64,000 nt of DNA, from positions 27,007 to 91,006 of the forward strand of contig NZ_NHSJ01000100.1 in the NCBI RefSeq assembly GCF_002937075.1, written 5' to 3'. Shown here piece by piece: positions 22,095 to 32,044 of the stretch. Each line of letters begins with the position of its first letter. Position 1 is the first letter of the stretch. Made by a program: the position numbers and the translations under genes. The notes under the pieces are model-generated. The model did no database searches. It was not told the origin of the DNA and saw only the letters and a list, made by a program, of their open reading frames with translations. The stretch is from Rhodoblastus sphagnicola. Lineage in GTDB: Bacteria > Pseudomonadota > Alphaproteobacteria > Rhizobiales > Beijerinckiaceae.

Positions 22095-25000
22095 CTTACG
22101 CCGAACTGGCTTGCGCCTCGAATTATTCTTTTCTGCGCGGCGCCTCGCAGCCGGAAACGCTGATCCTCAGGGCTTTGAAACTGGGGTATTCGGGCCTCGG
22201 CCTGTGTGATCGCAATTCCGTCGCCGGCGTGGTGCGCGCGCTTGGCGCGCTGGAAGATTTTTGCGAGGACGAGAAGCTTTCCAAGCGGGCGAAAAATTTC
22301 AAGTTCATTGTCGGGGCGCGTCTGGTCTTCGCGGATGGCGCGCCTGATATCATCGCCTATCCAAGGAACCGCGCCGGCTGGGGGCGACTCTGTCGCCTGC
22401 TCACCGTTGGGAAACGTCGCGCGAAAAAGGGCGAATGCCTTTTGAATTTCGAGGATTTGCTGACCGACGCGGGCGACCTTCTGTTGATCCTCTTGCCGCC
22501 GCCCCCACCGCGTGAATGTGAGTCCTTTCTGGCGCGCGCGAAAAACAAATGCGCGGGGCTCTGGCTCGGAGTCGCCATGCCGCGCGGCGGCGCGGATCGA
22601 CGCCGGCTTCAAGCCTTGCGGGAGATGGCGCTGCGGCAGGGCGTAAAGAGTCTCGCGCAGAACGATGTGCTTTATGCCTGCCCCGAAGACCGCCCCTTGC
22701 AGGACGTGCTGACCTGCGTGCGGGAGCATGTCACGCTCGCGCAGGCGGGTCGTCGCCTGGAGAGCAATGCGGAACGGCATTTGAAGGCGCCAGGCGAAAT
22801 GGCGCGACTGTTCGCCGACGCGCCGGAGGCGATTGAAGAGACGCAAAACTTTCTCGCGCGGGTAAAATTTCATCTGCGCGACCTCGCCTATGAATATCCC
22901 GATGAACCCGTGCCGCAAGGCTGGACGCCGCAGGTCTGGCTGGAAGAGTTGGTTCACCGCGCCCTGCCGTTGCGCTATCCCGAAGGGGCGCCGCAAAAGG
23001 TGAGCGACCTCCTTGCGCATGAACTGGCCTTGATCGCGGAACTCGATTACGCGCCCTATTTTCTCACCATTCACGACATTGTTTCCTTCGCGCGGGAAAA
23101 GGGCATTCTGTGCCAGGGGCGTGGCTCGGCGGCCAATTCGGCGGTTTGCTATGTGCTCGGCATCACCGCCGTCGATCCGGCGGTCAACGATCTGCTGTTC
23201 GCGCGCTTCATCTCGTCGGAGCGGCGCGAACCGCCTGATATCGACGTCGATTTCGAGCATGAGCGCCGCGAGGAGGTCATCCAGCATATTTACGCGAAAT
23301 ACGGTCGCGCGCGCGCGGGGCTCGCGGCGGAGGTGATCCGCTATCGCTCGCGCAGCGCCTTGCGCGATGTGGCGAAGGTTTTTGATCTGTCCGAGGACAT
23401 GATCGGCGCGCTGTCGTCGTTGCAATGGGGCGGCCATGGTTCGCCACGGCTCGGCGGCGCGGAGGTCGCGAAGGCGGGCCTCGATCCCGACAATCCCGTC
23501 ATTGCGCAAGTGCTGTTTTTCGCGCAAAAAACTCTCGGGTTTCCGCGTCATCTTTCGCAGCATGTCGGGGGCTTCGTGCTCACGCGCGGGCGGCTCGACG
23601 AGATTTGCCCGATCGGCAACGCCGCCATGGCTGAGCGCACTTTTCTCGAATGGGACAAGGACGACATCGCCACGCTCGGGTTGATGAAGGTCGATGTTCT
23701 CGCGCTGGGCATGCTCACCTGCATCCGCAAGGCGTTCGACCTGCTTGCGGCGCATGAGAATTTGCGCATCGGGCTGGCCGATGTCCCGCGCGAGGATTCC
23801 GCCGTTTACGACATGCTGTGCCGGGGCGATTCCGTTGGCGTGTTCCAGGTGGAGAGCCGCGCGCAGATGAACATGCTGCCACATCTGCGGCCGAGGGCGT
23901 TTTACGATCTCGTGATCGAGGTCGCCATCGTTCGCCCCGGACCGATTCAGGGCGATATGGTTCATCCCTATTTGCGTCGGCGCGCGGGTCTGGAGCCGGT
24001 TTCGTATCCTTCGCCCGCGCCCGGGCGCGGCGATGCGAACGAATTGCGGAGCGTGCTCGGCAAGACGCTGGGCGTGCCGCTGTTCCAGGAGCAGGCGATG
24101 CGCCTCGCCATGGTGGCGGCGGAGTTTTCCGAGGCCGAAGCCAATCGGTTGCGGCGCGCCATGGCGACATTCCGGCATCTCGGCGAGATCGGCCAGTTCG
24201 AATCCTTGATGGTCGAACGCATGGTTTCGCGCGGCTATGAGCGCGCGTTTGCCCAGCGCTGTTTCGAACAGATCAAGGGCTTTGGCTCTTATGGCTTTCC
24301 CGAAAGCCATGCGGCTTCCTTCGCGATTCTCGTCTATATTTCCGCCTGGCTGAAATGCCGGCATCCTCAGGTGTTCGCCTGCGCGCTGCTCAACGCGCAG
24401 CCGATGGGTTTTTATGCGCCGGCGCAGATCGTGCGCGACGCCCGCGAACATGGGGTGGAAATCCGCCCGGTCGATGTCAACGCTTCCCAGTGGGATAATA
24501 CGCTGGAGCGCGGCGACGCCGGTCTTGCCTTGCGCATCGGCTTTCGCCAGATCAGCGGGCTGCGCGAGGATGAAATTGAAAAACTTGTGGCGGCGCGGGG
24601 GCAGGGGTTTGACACGCTGGAATCCTGCGCGGCGCGCACGGCTCTGTCCTCGCGCGCGCTAAAACTTCTTGCCGATGCCGACGCCTTCCGCTCCTGCCGC
24701 GCGATGACCTTTGAGCCGCGCGAGCGGTTCGATCGCCGCGCCGCGCTATGGGCCGCGCGCCGCCTGCCGGGCGAAAAAACCTTGCCCTTGTTCGCCGCCG
24801 CGGGGGTCGAGGAACTGGCGCAGGAGCCCGATCCCTTGTTGCCGGCGCTCGGCATCGGCGAGCAGGTCGTCGCGGATTATCAAAGCTTGCGGCTGACGCT
24901 CAACGCTCACCCCATGCAATTGCTGCGGCCGCTTTTTTCGCGCGAAAAATATTCCAGCGCCCGCGCGCTGGCGGGATGTCCCGACGGCGCCTGGCGCAAG

Positions 25001-25327
25001 GCGGCGGGGCTGGTGCTGATCCGTCAGCGTCCCGGCGACGGCAAGATGGTTTTTGTCACGCTGGAGGATGAGACCGGCGTGATCAATGTTGCGGTTTACG
25101 CGCGCCTGTTCGAGCAGTTTCGCCGGGAGACCATGGCGGCGCGGTTGATGGCGGTGGAGGGGAGGGTGCAGAAGAGTTGGGCCGGCGTGGTGCATTTGCT
25201 GGCGCGGCGGATTTATGATCGCTCGGACGAATTGTCGCGTCTGGCGGAGGGGCTGCATGGACGCGCCGAGCGCGCGCATCATCCGCGCAATGTGCGGGTG
25301 ATTCCGAAATCACGCGATTTCCATTAG
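22091..25327 (+). CDS. dnaE2: Error-prone DNA polymerase DnaE2
   Basis: DnaE2 is the C-family polymerase responsible for SOS translesion synthesis in organisms with imuAB. The 1078-residue protein has an N-terminal PHP domain (YAELACASNYSFLRGASQPE), the polymerase core with CQGRGSAANSAVCYVLGI and PPDIDVDFEHERREEVIQHI containing the paired catalytic Asp, and a C-terminal OB-fold (MVFVTLEDETGVINVAVY). GTG 22091 is chosen because it overlaps the imuB stop (GTGA) and starts with the conserved VTYAEL. An inverted repeat at the stop may terminate the operon. Confidence 0.95.
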   Translation: MTYAELACASNYSFLRGASQPETLILRALKLGYSGLGLCDRNSVAGVVRALGALEDFCEDEKLSKRAKNFKFIVGARLVFADGAPDIIAYPRNRAGWGRLCRLLTVGKRRAKKGECLLNFEDLLTDAGDLLLILLPPPPPRECESFLARAKNKCAGLWLGVAMPRGGADRRRLQALREMALRQGVKSLAQNDVLYACPEDRPLQDVLTCVREHVTLAQAGRRLESNAERHLKAPGEMARLFADAPEAIEETQNFLARVKFHLRDLAYEYPDEPVPQGWTPQVWLEELVHRALPLRYPEGAPQKVSDLLAHELALIAELDYAPYFLTIHDIVSFAREKGILCQGRGSAANSAVCYVLGITAVDPAVNDLLFARFISSERREPPDIDVDFEHERREEVIQHIYAKYGRARAGLAAEVIRYRSRSALRDVAKVFDLSEDMIGALSSLQWGGHGSPRLGGAEVAKAGLDPDNPVIAQVLFFAQKTLGFPRHLSQHVGGFVLTRGRLDEICPIGNAAMAERTFLEWDKDDIATLGLMKVDVLALGMLTCIRKAFDLLAAHENLRIGLADVPREDSAVYDMLCRGDSVGVFQVESRAQMNMLPHLRPRAFYDLVIEVAIVRPGPIQGDMVHPYLRRRAGLEPVSYPSPAPGRGDANELRSVLGKTLGVPLFQEQAMRLAMVAAEFSEAEANRLRRAMATFRHLGEIGQFESLMVERMVSRGYERAFAQRCFEQIKGFGSYGFPESHAASFAILVYISAWLKCRHPQVFACALLNAQPMGFYAPAQIVRDAREHGVEIRPVDVNASQWDNTLERGDAGLALRIGFRQISGLREDEIEKLVAARGQGFDTLESCAARTALSSRALKLLADADAFRSCRAMTFEPRERFDRRAALWAARRLPGEKTLPLFAAAGVEELAQEPDPLLPALGIGEQVVADYQSLRLTLNAHPMQLLRPLFSREKYSSARALAGCPDGAWRKAAGLVLIRQRPGDGKMVFVTLEDETGVINVAVYARLFEQFRRETMAARLMAVEGRVQKSWAGVVHLLARRIYDRSDELSRLAEGLHGRAERAHHPRNVRVIPKSRDFH

Positions 25328-25365
25328 AGCAAGTTCGGTGAACTCACGTTCACCGAACTTGCTCT
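25326..25365. terminator. 17-bp perfect inverted repeat after dnaE2
   Basis: AGAGCAAGTTCGGTGAA (25326-25342) and its exact complement at 25349-25365 form a 17-bp stem with a 6-base loop, starting inside the dnaE2 stop codon. It could terminate the mutasome operon, although no T-run follows; it also resembles Rhizobiales intergenic repeats. Confidence 0.55.
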
Positions 25366-25380
25366 AAATCTTTGGTTTTA

Positions 25381-25426
25381 CGCATATTCTTTTCCGAAAA
25401 CCGCGCACGCTTTTCGGGAATATGCG
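25381..25426. repeat. Intergenic inverted repeat, Rhizobiales type
   Basis: CGCATATTC at 25381-25389 pairs with GAATATGCG at 25418-25426, with an inner TTTTCCGAAAA/TTTTCGGG region. This resembles dispersed palindromic elements between genes in Rhizobiales. It lies at the end of the convergent DUF779 gene. Confidence 0.5.
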
Positions 25427-25813
25427 CTAGCCGCCGCGCCCGGGTTCGCCCGCAGCGGCGAGGGCTTCGGCTTCCGCGTCGGTGAAGACGCGCGAGCGGG
25501 TGTGGAAGCTGATCCCCTCCGGCGCCTCCAGCGAAAAACCGTTGGAGCCGCCCTGCGCCACGTCGATGATCAATTGCGTGTGGCGCCAATATTCGAACTG
25601 GTCCTCGCGGATGTAGAAGGGGCAGCCGCCGATCTCGCCGAGCAGGACGTCGCGCGGGCCGAGGTAATAGCCGTCGAGCGGATTGCACAATGGCGCCGAG
25701 CCTTCGCAGCAGCCGCCGGACTGGTAGAACAGCAGCGCGCCGTGTTTTTCGCGCAAGATGGCGATCCAGCGCAGGGTTTCTTCCGTGGCGATGACGCGCG
25801 CTGGGGCGGACAT
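25427..25813 (-). CDS. DUF779 family protein paired with aldehyde dehydrogenase
   Basis: The 128-residue protein has the DUF779 pattern: FYQSGGCCEGSAPLCNPLDG near residue 30, DVLLGEIGGCPFYIREDQFE, then LIIDVAQGGSNGFSLEAPEG. DUF779 genes are commonly next to NAD-dependent aldehyde dehydrogenases of the ExaC/AcoD type, as here; the biochemical role is not known, though the clustered Cys suggest metal or redox function. It is separated from the dehydrogenase by about 150 bases including a strong hairpin. Confidence 0.85.
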   Translation of the reverse strand: MSAPARVIATEETLRWIAILREKHGALLFYQSGGCCEGSAPLCNPLDGYYLGPRDVLLGEIGGCPFYIREDQFEYWRHTQLIIDVAQGGSNGFSLEAPEGISFHTRSRVFTDAEAEALAAAGEPGRGG

Positions 25814-25935
25814 GGGCGGCGCTCCGAAAAAATGAAAATGCGCGGCCCGTCGCCGGCGCCGCGCAGAAATCCGTGGACCGCCCTCGTGGTTCGAGACGGA
25901 GGCTCCGCCTCCTCCTCACCATGAGGGCTTCAGGC

Positions 25936-25968
25936 CGCCCCGGTTCGCCGGGGCGGCCTTTTTTTGTT
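25936..25968 (+). terminator. Strong GC hairpin with T-run
   Basis: GGCCGCCCCGG-TTCG-CCGGGGCGGCC followed by TTTTTTT on the plus strand, just downstream of the aldehyde dehydrogenase stop on the other strand. The T-run orients it as a plus-strand terminator although no plus-strand gene precedes it; the same stem could also end minus-strand transcription of the dehydrogenase. Confidence 0.65.
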
Positions 25969-25969
25969 T

Positions 25970-27490
25970 TCAGAAGAACCCGAGGGACTTCGGGCTGTAG
26001 CTGACCAAAATGTTCTTGGTCTGCTGGTAGTTATCGAGCATCATCTTGTGGTTTTCGCGGCCGATGCCGGATTCCTTGTAGCCGCCGAAGGCCGCGTGGG
26101 CCGGATAGGCGTGGTAGCAGTTGGTCCACACGCGTCCCGCCTGGATACCGCGGCCCATCCGGTAGGCGCGGCCGATGTCGCGGGTCCACACGCCGGCGCC
26201 GAGGCCGAAGATGGTGTCGTTGGCGATTTCCAGGGCTTCCGCCTCGTCCTTGAAAGTTGTCACCGACACGACCGGTCCAAAGATCTCTTCCTGGAAGATC
26301 CGCATCTTGTTGTTGCCGTGGAACACGGTCGGCTCGATGTAATAGCCGGCTGCGAGTTCGTTGGTCATGGTCGCGCGCTTGCCGCCGGTGAGGCACTGGG
26401 CGCCTTCCTGCTTGCCGATGTCGATGTAGGAGAGGATCTTGTCCATCTGCATCTGCGAGGCCTGGGCGCCGCACTGGGTGCTCATGTCGAGCGGGTTGCC
26501 CTGCTTGATCGCCTGCACGCGCTTGACGATGCGCTCCATGAAGCGGTCATAGACCGATTCCTGGATCAGGGCGCGGCTGGGGCAGGTGCAGACTTCGCCC
26601 TGGTTGAAGGCGAACAGGGTGAAGCCTTCCAGCGCCTTGTCGAAGAAGTCGTCGTCCTCGGCCAGCACGTCGGCGAAGAAGATGTTGGGCGACTTGCCGC
26701 CCAGTTCCAGCGTGGCCGGGATCAGGTTGTCGGCGGCGGCATGCGCGATGGTCCGGCCGGTGACGGTCGAGCCGGTGAAGGCGATCTTGCGGATGCGTTT
26801 GCTCGACGCCAGCGCGCGGCCGGCTTCCGCGCCAAAACCGTTGACGATGTTGAGCACGCCTTCGGGCAGCAGGTCGGCGATCAGTTCGGCGAACACCAGA
26901 ATGCTGACCGGGGTCTGCTCGGCCGGCTTCAACACGACGCAATTGCCGGCGGCGATCGCCGGGGCGAGCTTCCAGCCGGCCATCAGCAGCGGGAAGTTCC
27001 AGGGAATGATCTGGCCGACGACGCCGAGCGGTTCATGGAAGTGATAGGCGATGGTGTCGTGATCGACTTCCGAGATCGAACCCTCTTGCGCGCGCAAAAC
27101 GCCGGCGAAATAGCGGAAATGGTCGGCCAGCAGCGGCACGTCGGCATAGGTGGTTTCGCGGATCGGCTTGCCGTTGTCGAGGGTTTCGACCAGCGCCAGC
27201 GAGGCCAGATTGTTCTCGATCCGGTCGGCGATCTTGAGCAGGATGTGGGAGCGCTGCGCCGCGGGCATGCGGCCCCAGGAGTCCTTGGCGTTGTGGGCGG
27301 CGTCGAGGGCGAGCTCGATGTCTTCGGCGGTCGAGCGCGGAACCTTGCACAGCACCTGGCCGGTTATCGGCGATAGGTTGTCAAAATACTGACCCTTGAC
27401 CGGCGCGACCCACTTGCCGCCGATAAAATTGTCGAACTTGGACTTGATCAGGTTCTTGCCTGTCAGTTGCGCCACAGCTTCCTGGTACAT
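25970..27490 (-). CDS. NAD-dependent aldehyde dehydrogenase (ExaC/AcoD type)
   Basis: Oxidises an aldehyde to the acid; beside DUF779 the usual substrate is acetaldehyde or a related short aldehyde. The 506-residue protein has all core motifs: [29 protein letters not shown], the general-base [12 protein letters not shown] and the catalytic Cys in [12 protein letters not shown]. The family-specific [20 protein letters not shown] stretch is present near the C-terminus. It could serve ethanol or methanol-derived aldehyde oxidation alongside the nearby XoxF, but the substrate cannot be read from sequence. Confidence 0.92.
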   Translation of the reverse strand: MYQEAVAQLTGKNLIKSKFDNFIGGKWVAPVKGQYFDNLSPITGQVLCKVPRSTAEDIELALDAAHNAKDSWGRMPAAQRSHILLKIADRIENNLASLALVETLDNGKPIRETTYADVPLLADHFRYFAGVLRAQEGSISEVDHDTIAYHFHEPLGVVGQIIPWNFPLLMAGWKLAPAIAAGNCVVLKPAEQTPVSILVFAELIADLLPEGVLNIVNGFGAEAGRALASSKRIRKIAFTGSTVTGRTIAHAAADNLIPATLELGGKSPNIFFADVLAEDDDFFDKALEGFTLFAFNQGEVCTCPSRALIQESVYDRFMERIVKRVQAIKQGNPLDMSTQCGAQASQMQMDKILSYIDIGKQEGAQCLTGGKRATMTNELAAGYYIEPTVFHGNNKMRIFQEEIFGPVVSVTTFKDEAEALEIANDTIFGLGAGVWTRDIGRAYRMGRGIQAGRVWTNCYHAYPAHAAFGGYKESGIGRENHKMMLDNYQQTKNILVSYSPKSLGFF

Positions 27491-27975
27491 TTGTCTTCCT
27501 CCACATTGCGCGTTTCGCGCTTACCGGGCCGACCGCCGTTGGCGGCGCCGTTCGAAACTCAAGCGTTCAATTTATGCGCGGGGGGCTCGCCGACGCGATG
27601 CAGGGACAGGCCCGCGCGACATCCGGTCACCGCCGAGGCGGCGACAAGGCAAGCGCTGGCCGTGGCGCGAAAACGCGCTGGACTCCTGTTTCGCATGACC
27701 TCCCCAGGGCATGTCGTTTCAAGATTATGACTTCGACATTGTGGATGCTAATCCCGGCCGCACGCCTTGCGATAGTGCTCTTTAGTGGGATTGACCCTTT
27801 GCCCCTGCCGGTATGAGAAGCTGAGGATTGGCGTCTCGCAAGCATCTACCGCGCCGCACAAGATTGTTTTCCTACTTTGGCGCCGTAGACGTTCCGCCTC
27901 GCTCCATTATCCTCATCCATGCGCCGAGAGCGCGATAACAAAGGGCCGAAACGGCTCCATGGTGGAGGAAGCACG
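27491..27975. other. Intergenic region between aldehyde dehydrogenase and pqqA
   Basis: These 485 bases separate divergent genes and must hold both promoters. I see no convincing gene. A loose TTGACC (27791) with TATGAG (27812) is spaced only 15 bases apart, so I do not call it. A GGTGGAGGA Shine-Dalgarno lies just before pqqA. Confidence 0.5.
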
Positions 27976-28062
27976 ATGAACGAGACAAGCTGGACGACGC
28001 CGCAGGCCTGCGAAGTTTGCGTGGGCATGGAAGTCACCGCCTATATGTCAGCGGAAATCTAG
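27976..28062 (+). CDS. pqqA: PQQ precursor peptide PqqA
   Basis: PqqA is the peptide whose Glu and Tyr are joined to build pyrroloquinoline quinone. The 28-residue ORF starts MNETSWTTPQACEVCVGMEV and ends TAYMSAEI; the essential Glu19 and Tyr23 have the conserved E-x-x-x-Y spacing (EVTAY). A strong GGTGGAGGA Shine-Dalgarno precedes it. It carries two extra Cys compared with many PqqA peptides. pqqB follows after 115 bases. Confidence 0.9.
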   Translation: MNETSWTTPQACEVCVGMEVTAYMSAEI

Positions 28063-28177
28063 ATCTACCGGTTTTAGGATTTCGCGCGCCTGGCCTCTCC
28101 CCGCTGATGCGCGCGTCTCGTTGCGGCGCGGGCCGGCCTCGCCCGCGCCGCAACGCATTTTTTGAAATCAGGTCGAC

Positions 28178-29095
28178 ATGCGATTTCTTGTGCTCGGCTC
28201 GGCGGCCGGCGGCGGCCTGCCGCAGTGGAACTGCCTGTGCGAAAATTGCCGCCTCGCTTACGCCAACAGCCCGCGGATACAGCGGCGCTCGCAGGCGAGT
28301 CTCGCCGTCAGCGCCGACGGCGAAAATTGGATGGTGTTGTCGGCGACGCCCGACCTGCGCCAGCAGATCCTCGACAATCCGGCGCTGCATCCGAAGGCGG
28401 CGCCGCGACATTCTCCAATAAAGGCCGTGTTCGCGCCCAACGGCGACATCGACAACATCGCGGGGCTGCTGGTGATGCGCGAGATGCAGCCCTTCACCTT
28501 CTTCGCCACCGAAGCGGTGATGGCGCACACGCGCGGCGGCGTGTTCGGCGTGCTCAACGCCGATCTCGTCGCGCGCCGCACGGTGAAGCTTGAGCAAAGC
28601 ATCGACACGGGTCTGGGTTTTTCCATCACGCCGTTCGTGACGCCGGGAAAGGCGCCGCTCTACACGGAGGCGGCCGATGAAGCGGACATCGAGCTTGGCG
28701 CCGAGGGCGAGAATACAGTCGGGCTTGAAATGGCGTGGGGCGGAAAACGCTTCTACTACATGCCCTCCTGCGCGCGCATGACCGACGCCTTGCGAAAACG
28801 TCTCGACGGCGCGGACGTCGTCTTCTTTGACGGCACCACCTTTGAAGACGACGAGATGATCCGCCTCGGTCTTTCGCGCAAGACGGCCTGGCGCATGGGA
28901 CATATGGCGATGAACGGCGACAAGGGATCGATCCGCGCGCTCAGCGGTCTGGCGATCCGGCGGCGCGTGTTCATCCACATCAACAATTCCAATCCGGCGC
29001 TGCTGTGCGATTCACCTGAAAGGGCGCGGGTCGAGGCGAGTGGCTGGGAAATTTCCTTCGACGGCATGGCGATCGACATGGCGGAGGTTTCATGA
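28178..29095 (+). CDS. pqqB: PqqB, coenzyme PQQ biosynthesis metallo-hydroxylase
   Basis: PqqB is a metallo-beta-lactamase-fold oxygenase that hydroxylates the Tyr ring of the crosslinked Glu-Tyr intermediate. The 305-residue protein begins MRFLVLGSAAGGGLPQWNC and keeps RRSQASLAVSADGENWMVL and FFDGTTFEDDEMIRLG with GHMAMNGDKGS, all typical of PqqB. It overlaps pqqD by 4 bases. Confidence 0.95.
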   Translation: MRFLVLGSAAGGGLPQWNCLCENCRLAYANSPRIQRRSQASLAVSADGENWMVLSATPDLRQQILDNPALHPKAAPRHSPIKAVFAPNGDIDNIAGLLVMREMQPFTFFATEAVMAHTRGGVFGVLNADLVARRTVKLEQSIDTGLGFSITPFVTPGKAPLYTEAADEADIELGAEGENTVGLEMAWGGKRFYYMPSCARMTDALRKRLDGADVVFFDGTTFEDDEMIRLGLSRKTAWRMGHMAMNGDKGSIRALSGLAIRRRVFIHINNSNPALLCDSPERARVEASGWEISFDGMAIDMAEVS

Positions 29096-29376
29096 GCGAA
29101 GATAATTTTACGGCTGAGTCGCGACCTTTCCTTTTGCGTGGCGTGCGGCTCAAGCACGACTTGGTGCGCAAGTGCTGGGTGCTGCTCGCGCCCGAGCGCT
29201 TCTTGCGCCTCAACGGGATCAGCGTGGATATTCTACAGCGCTGCGACGGCTCCGCGCCCTTGACGCGGATCGTCGATGAACTCGCGGACAAATATCGGGC
29301 CGACCGCGTCGTGGTCGAGCGCGACGTGCGCGCGCTGCTCGCCGGCCTGCTCGAAAAACGGATGCTCGCCCTATGA
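29092..29376 (+). CDS. pqqD: PqqD, PQQ peptide chaperone
   Basis: PqqD binds PqqA and presents it to the radical SAM enzyme PqqE. The 94-residue product has the family pattern (LLRGVRLKHDLVRKCWVLLA, PERFLRLNGISVDILQRCDG). It overlaps pqqB and pqqE by 4 bases each. pqqC, which normally lies between pqqB and pqqD, is absent here and found at 37264. Confidence 0.93.
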   Translation: MSEDNFTAESRPFLLRGVRLKHDLVRKCWVLLAPERFLRLNGISVDILQRCDGSAPLTRIVDELADKYRADRVVVERDVRALLAGLLEKRMLAL

Positions 29377-30485
29377 CTAACCCGCTCCCCCCGCCGTCGG
29401 GCATGCTGGCGGAACTCACCTATCGCTGCCCGCTGTCGTGTCCCTATTGCTCCAATCCGCTGGAGATGGCGGGTCGGCATGCGGAAATGTCCACGCAGGA
29501 GTGGAAACGCATTTTTTCGCAGGCGGCCGAGATCGGGGTGCTGCACGCGCATCTCTCGGGCGGCGAGCCGGCGTCGCGGCGCGATCTGCTCGAACTGGTC
29601 GCGCATTGCGCGCAGGTCGGGCTTTACACCAATCTCATCACCTCCGGCGTCGGCCTGACGAAAAAACTGTTCGACGATCTCGTCGCGGCGGGTCTCGATC
29701 ACGTGCAATTGTCGATTCAGGACGCGAAGGCCGAAAGCGCCGACTGGATCGGCGGCTACCCCGGCGGTTTCGCCAAAAAACTCGAAGTGGCGCAATGGGT
29801 CGCCGAAAGCGGCCTGCCGCTCACCGTCAATGCGGTGATCCATCGCGCCAACATTTCCCGCGCCGCCGCGATGGTGGACTTCGCCGTAAACTTAAGCGCG
29901 CGGCGGATCGAGATCGCCCATGCGCAATATTACGGCTGGGCGCTGCGCAATCGCGGCCATCTCATGCCGACCCGCGAGCAGAGCGAACGGGCTTACGCGG
30001 AGGTCGAGGCGCGGCGCGTGTTTTACAAGGGACGCATCGTCATCGACCATGTCGCGCCCGACTATCACGCCAAATATCCCAAAGCCTGCATGAGCGGCTG
30101 GGGGCGGTTGACGTTCAACGTCACGCCGACGGGCAAGGTGCTGCCGTGCCATGCGGCGGAGACGATTCCGGGCCTGGAATTCTGGAACGCGCGCGAAAAA
30201 TCCTTGGCCGAATGCTGGACCGACTCGCCCGGCTTCAACGCCTATCGCGGAACGGATTGGATGAAGGAGCCGTGCCGCTCCTGCGAGCGCAAAACGGAAG
30301 ATTTTGGCGGCTGCCGATGTCAGGCGCTTGCGCTGGCGGCCGACCCTGCGGCAACCGATCCGATCTGTTCCAAATCGCCACGGCATCATCTGATCGGCGA
30401 AATCGCCGCGCGCGAATCGTCGGAAAAGGTCGAGGGTTTTGCGCCGCGCCGCATGGCGCCGACCAAGGTCGCCGACGAGGTTTGA
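29373..30485 (+). CDS. pqqE: PqqE, radical SAM PqqA crosslinking enzyme
   Basis: PqqE forms the C-C bond between Glu and Tyr of PqqA. The 370-residue protein has the radical SAM CxxxCxxC motif in ELTYRCPLSCPYCSNPLEM near residue 20 and a C-terminal SPASM region with Cys in GKVLPCHAAETIPGLEFWN and the CRSCERKTEDFGGCRCQA cluster. It ends the pqqBDE block; about 220 bases separate it from the xox cytochrome. Confidence 0.95.
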   Translation: MTNPLPPPSGMLAELTYRCPLSCPYCSNPLEMAGRHAEMSTQEWKRIFSQAAEIGVLHAHLSGGEPASRRDLLELVAHCAQVGLYTNLITSGVGLTKKLFDDLVAAGLDHVQLSIQDAKAESADWIGGYPGGFAKKLEVAQWVAESGLPLTVNAVIHRANISRAAAMVDFAVNLSARRIEIAHAQYYGWALRNRGHLMPTREQSERAYAEVEARRVFYKGRIVIDHVAPDYHAKYPKACMSGWGRLTFNVTPTGKVLPCHAAETIPGLEFWNAREKSLAECWTDSPGFNAYRGTDWMKEPCRSCERKTEDFGGCRCQALALAADPAATDPICSKSPRHHLIGEIAARESSEKVEGFAPRRMAPTKVADEV

Positions 30486-30703
30486 GGCTTTCGCTGACAA
30501 TGCCGACACCGAGCAAGCCGAACGTCGGCGCGCGGCGCGGCTCCCAAACGACGCGGAAGCTAAAAATTTATGCAAATCAATCAAATAAATATAGGCGACG
30601 GCCTGTCTAACCAAGGCGGTGGCGGTCTTTCGTCGAGGGCGCCAAAGTACAATTTCCCTCGATGCGGCTCGCTCTAAGATCGGGCAAAATTCTGGAGGAT
30701 AAC

Positions 30704-31144
30704 GTGTCGTCATTTACCCGCAAACTCGGGCTTTCCGTCGTTTTTTGCGCCTCCGTGCTGGGCGCCGGCTCCGTCCTGGCTCATGGAAACGTGACTCCGC
30801 AGGCGATCGACACAACCGGGCTTCCCCCCGCTGGTTCCGATTGGCTGGAAAAGAACCCTTATCGCGGCACGAAAGATCAGGAGTTGGCGACGAAGATCGG
30901 CTCTTCCGGCTTCAACCAGAACTGCGCCAGATGTCATGGCCTCGAGGCGGAATCCGGCGGTCTCGCGCCTGACCTGCGTTATCTCGACAAGGGCGACGAA
31001 GGCGACGCATGGTTCATCAATCGCGTCCGCCACGGCTATTCCCAGAACGGCGTCACCAAGATGCCGGTTTGGGAGGGCATTCTGTCGCAGGAAGCGATGT
31101 GGGCGATCCGCACCTATCTCGACTCCCGCTACCAGGGCGATTGA
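30704..31144 (+). CDS. xoxG: XoxG-type cytochrome c, methanol dehydrogenase electron acceptor
   Basis: A periplasmic c-type cytochrome that takes electrons from XoxF. GTG 30704 is chosen because CTGGAGGATAAC precedes it and a good signal peptide follows (VSSFTRKLGLSVVFCASVLG, ending GSVLAHG). The mature part has one heme site CARCH in GFNQNCARCHGLEAESGG and a plausible Met ligand in KMPVWEGIL. The position just before xoxJ and xoxF supports the role; PedF-like cytochrome is an alternative name. Confidence 0.85.
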   Translation: MSSFTRKLGLSVVFCASVLGAGSVLAHGNVTPQAIDTTGLPPAGSDWLEKNPYRGTKDQELATKIGSSGFNQNCARCHGLEAESGGLAPDLRYLDKGDEGDAWFINRVRHGYSQNGVTKMPVWEGILSQEAMWAIRTYLDSRYQGD

Positions 31145-31149
31145 GGTTG

Positions 31150-31995
31150 ATGCGCGCGTTTCGCGCCATCCTCGTTCTGTCCGCGCTGGGCGGCGCGCTG
31201 GCTGCTGAAGTGGCGCGGGCGCGTCCGCTCGACGTGGTCAAGTCCGGCGGCGTCCTGCGGATCACGGTTTACCGCGACTATCGTCCGTGGTCCTGGCAGG
31301 AAGGCGGACGCCTGAAGGGCATCGATGTCGAGATCGGAGCGGCCTTGGCCAAGGCGCTCGGATGCAAGGCGGATTACCTCGTGCTGCGCCCCGACGACAA
31401 TCTCAACGACGATCTCCGCAACGGCGTCTGGCGCGGCTCCATTCTCGGCGAAGCGCCGGGAGACGTGATGCTGCACGTGCCCAACGATCCGCGCGTCGAA
31501 GAAGCCAACGACAAGATCAAGCTGACCAGCGCTTACCAAACGGAAGGCTACGCCATGGCGGTCGATCCCGCCAAGGCCGAGCGGGCGCAAGATTTCTCGC
31601 TGTTCGAGCAGGAGAAGGTCGCTGTCGATCTTGGCACGCTCGCGGACATCATCCTGCTGTCGGCGCGCGACCACAAGCTCATCAACAATGTCGTGCATGT
31701 GCGCGGTGAGGACAAAGCGGCGCAGGCCTACGACAAGGGCGAGGTCGCGGCCTTCTATGGCGAGTCTGCGCTGGTCGAGCATCTCGCCCATGCGTCATCG
31801 CGACCGGCGGCCATCATCCATCCCCCGCACAAGCTGGCGAAGACCATTGCGATCGGTGGAGCGGTGAAGGCGGATTCCGTCGATCTCGGCGACGAGATCG
31901 ACCGCCAGATGACGGCGCTTGCCACTTCCGGCGCGTTGAAGGCGATTTTCGCGTCCTATGGCGTCGAATGGCGCCAGCCGGCGCAAGACAGGTGA
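31150..31995 (+). CDS. xoxJ: XoxJ, periplasmic substrate-binding-like protein
   Basis: XoxJ/MoxJ proteins have a periplasmic solute-binding fold and are needed for methanol dehydrogenase activity, probably as an activator or maturation partner. The 281-residue product has a signal peptide ([20 protein letters not shown]) and the family start [20 protein letters not shown] with [18 protein letters not shown]. It lies 5 bases after xoxG. The xoxF gene follows about 210 bases later, with a hairpin-rich leader. Confidence 0.88.
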   Translation: MRAFRAILVLSALGGALAAEVARARPLDVVKSGGVLRITVYRDYRPWSWQEGGRLKGIDVEIGAALAKALGCKADYLVLRPDDNLNDDLRNGVWRGSILGEAPGDVMLHVPNDPRVEEANDKIKLTSAYQTEGYAMAVDPAKAERAQDFSLFEQEKVAVDLGTLADIILLSARDHKLINNVVHVRGEDKAAQAYDKGEVAAFYGESALVEHLAHASSRPAAIIHPPHKLAKTIAIGGAVKADSVDLGDEIDRQMTALATSGALKAIFASYGVEWRQPAQDR

Positions 31996-32044
31996 GATCG
32001 CAAGGTCAGGCGCCTTGCGGGCGACTCTTGGCGCGGCATATGAT

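Noticed and set aside
22076..24451. 791-codon minus-strand open frame
   Set aside because: Antisense shadow of dnaE2, no recognisable motif.
25964..27376. 470-codon plus-strand open frame
   Set aside because: Antisense to the aldehyde dehydrogenase, which has all catalytic motifs.
27785..27820. TTGACC...TATGAG as the pqqA promoter
   Set aside because: The spacer is 15 bases, too short for a confident sigma70 call, and it lies about 160 bases from pqqA.
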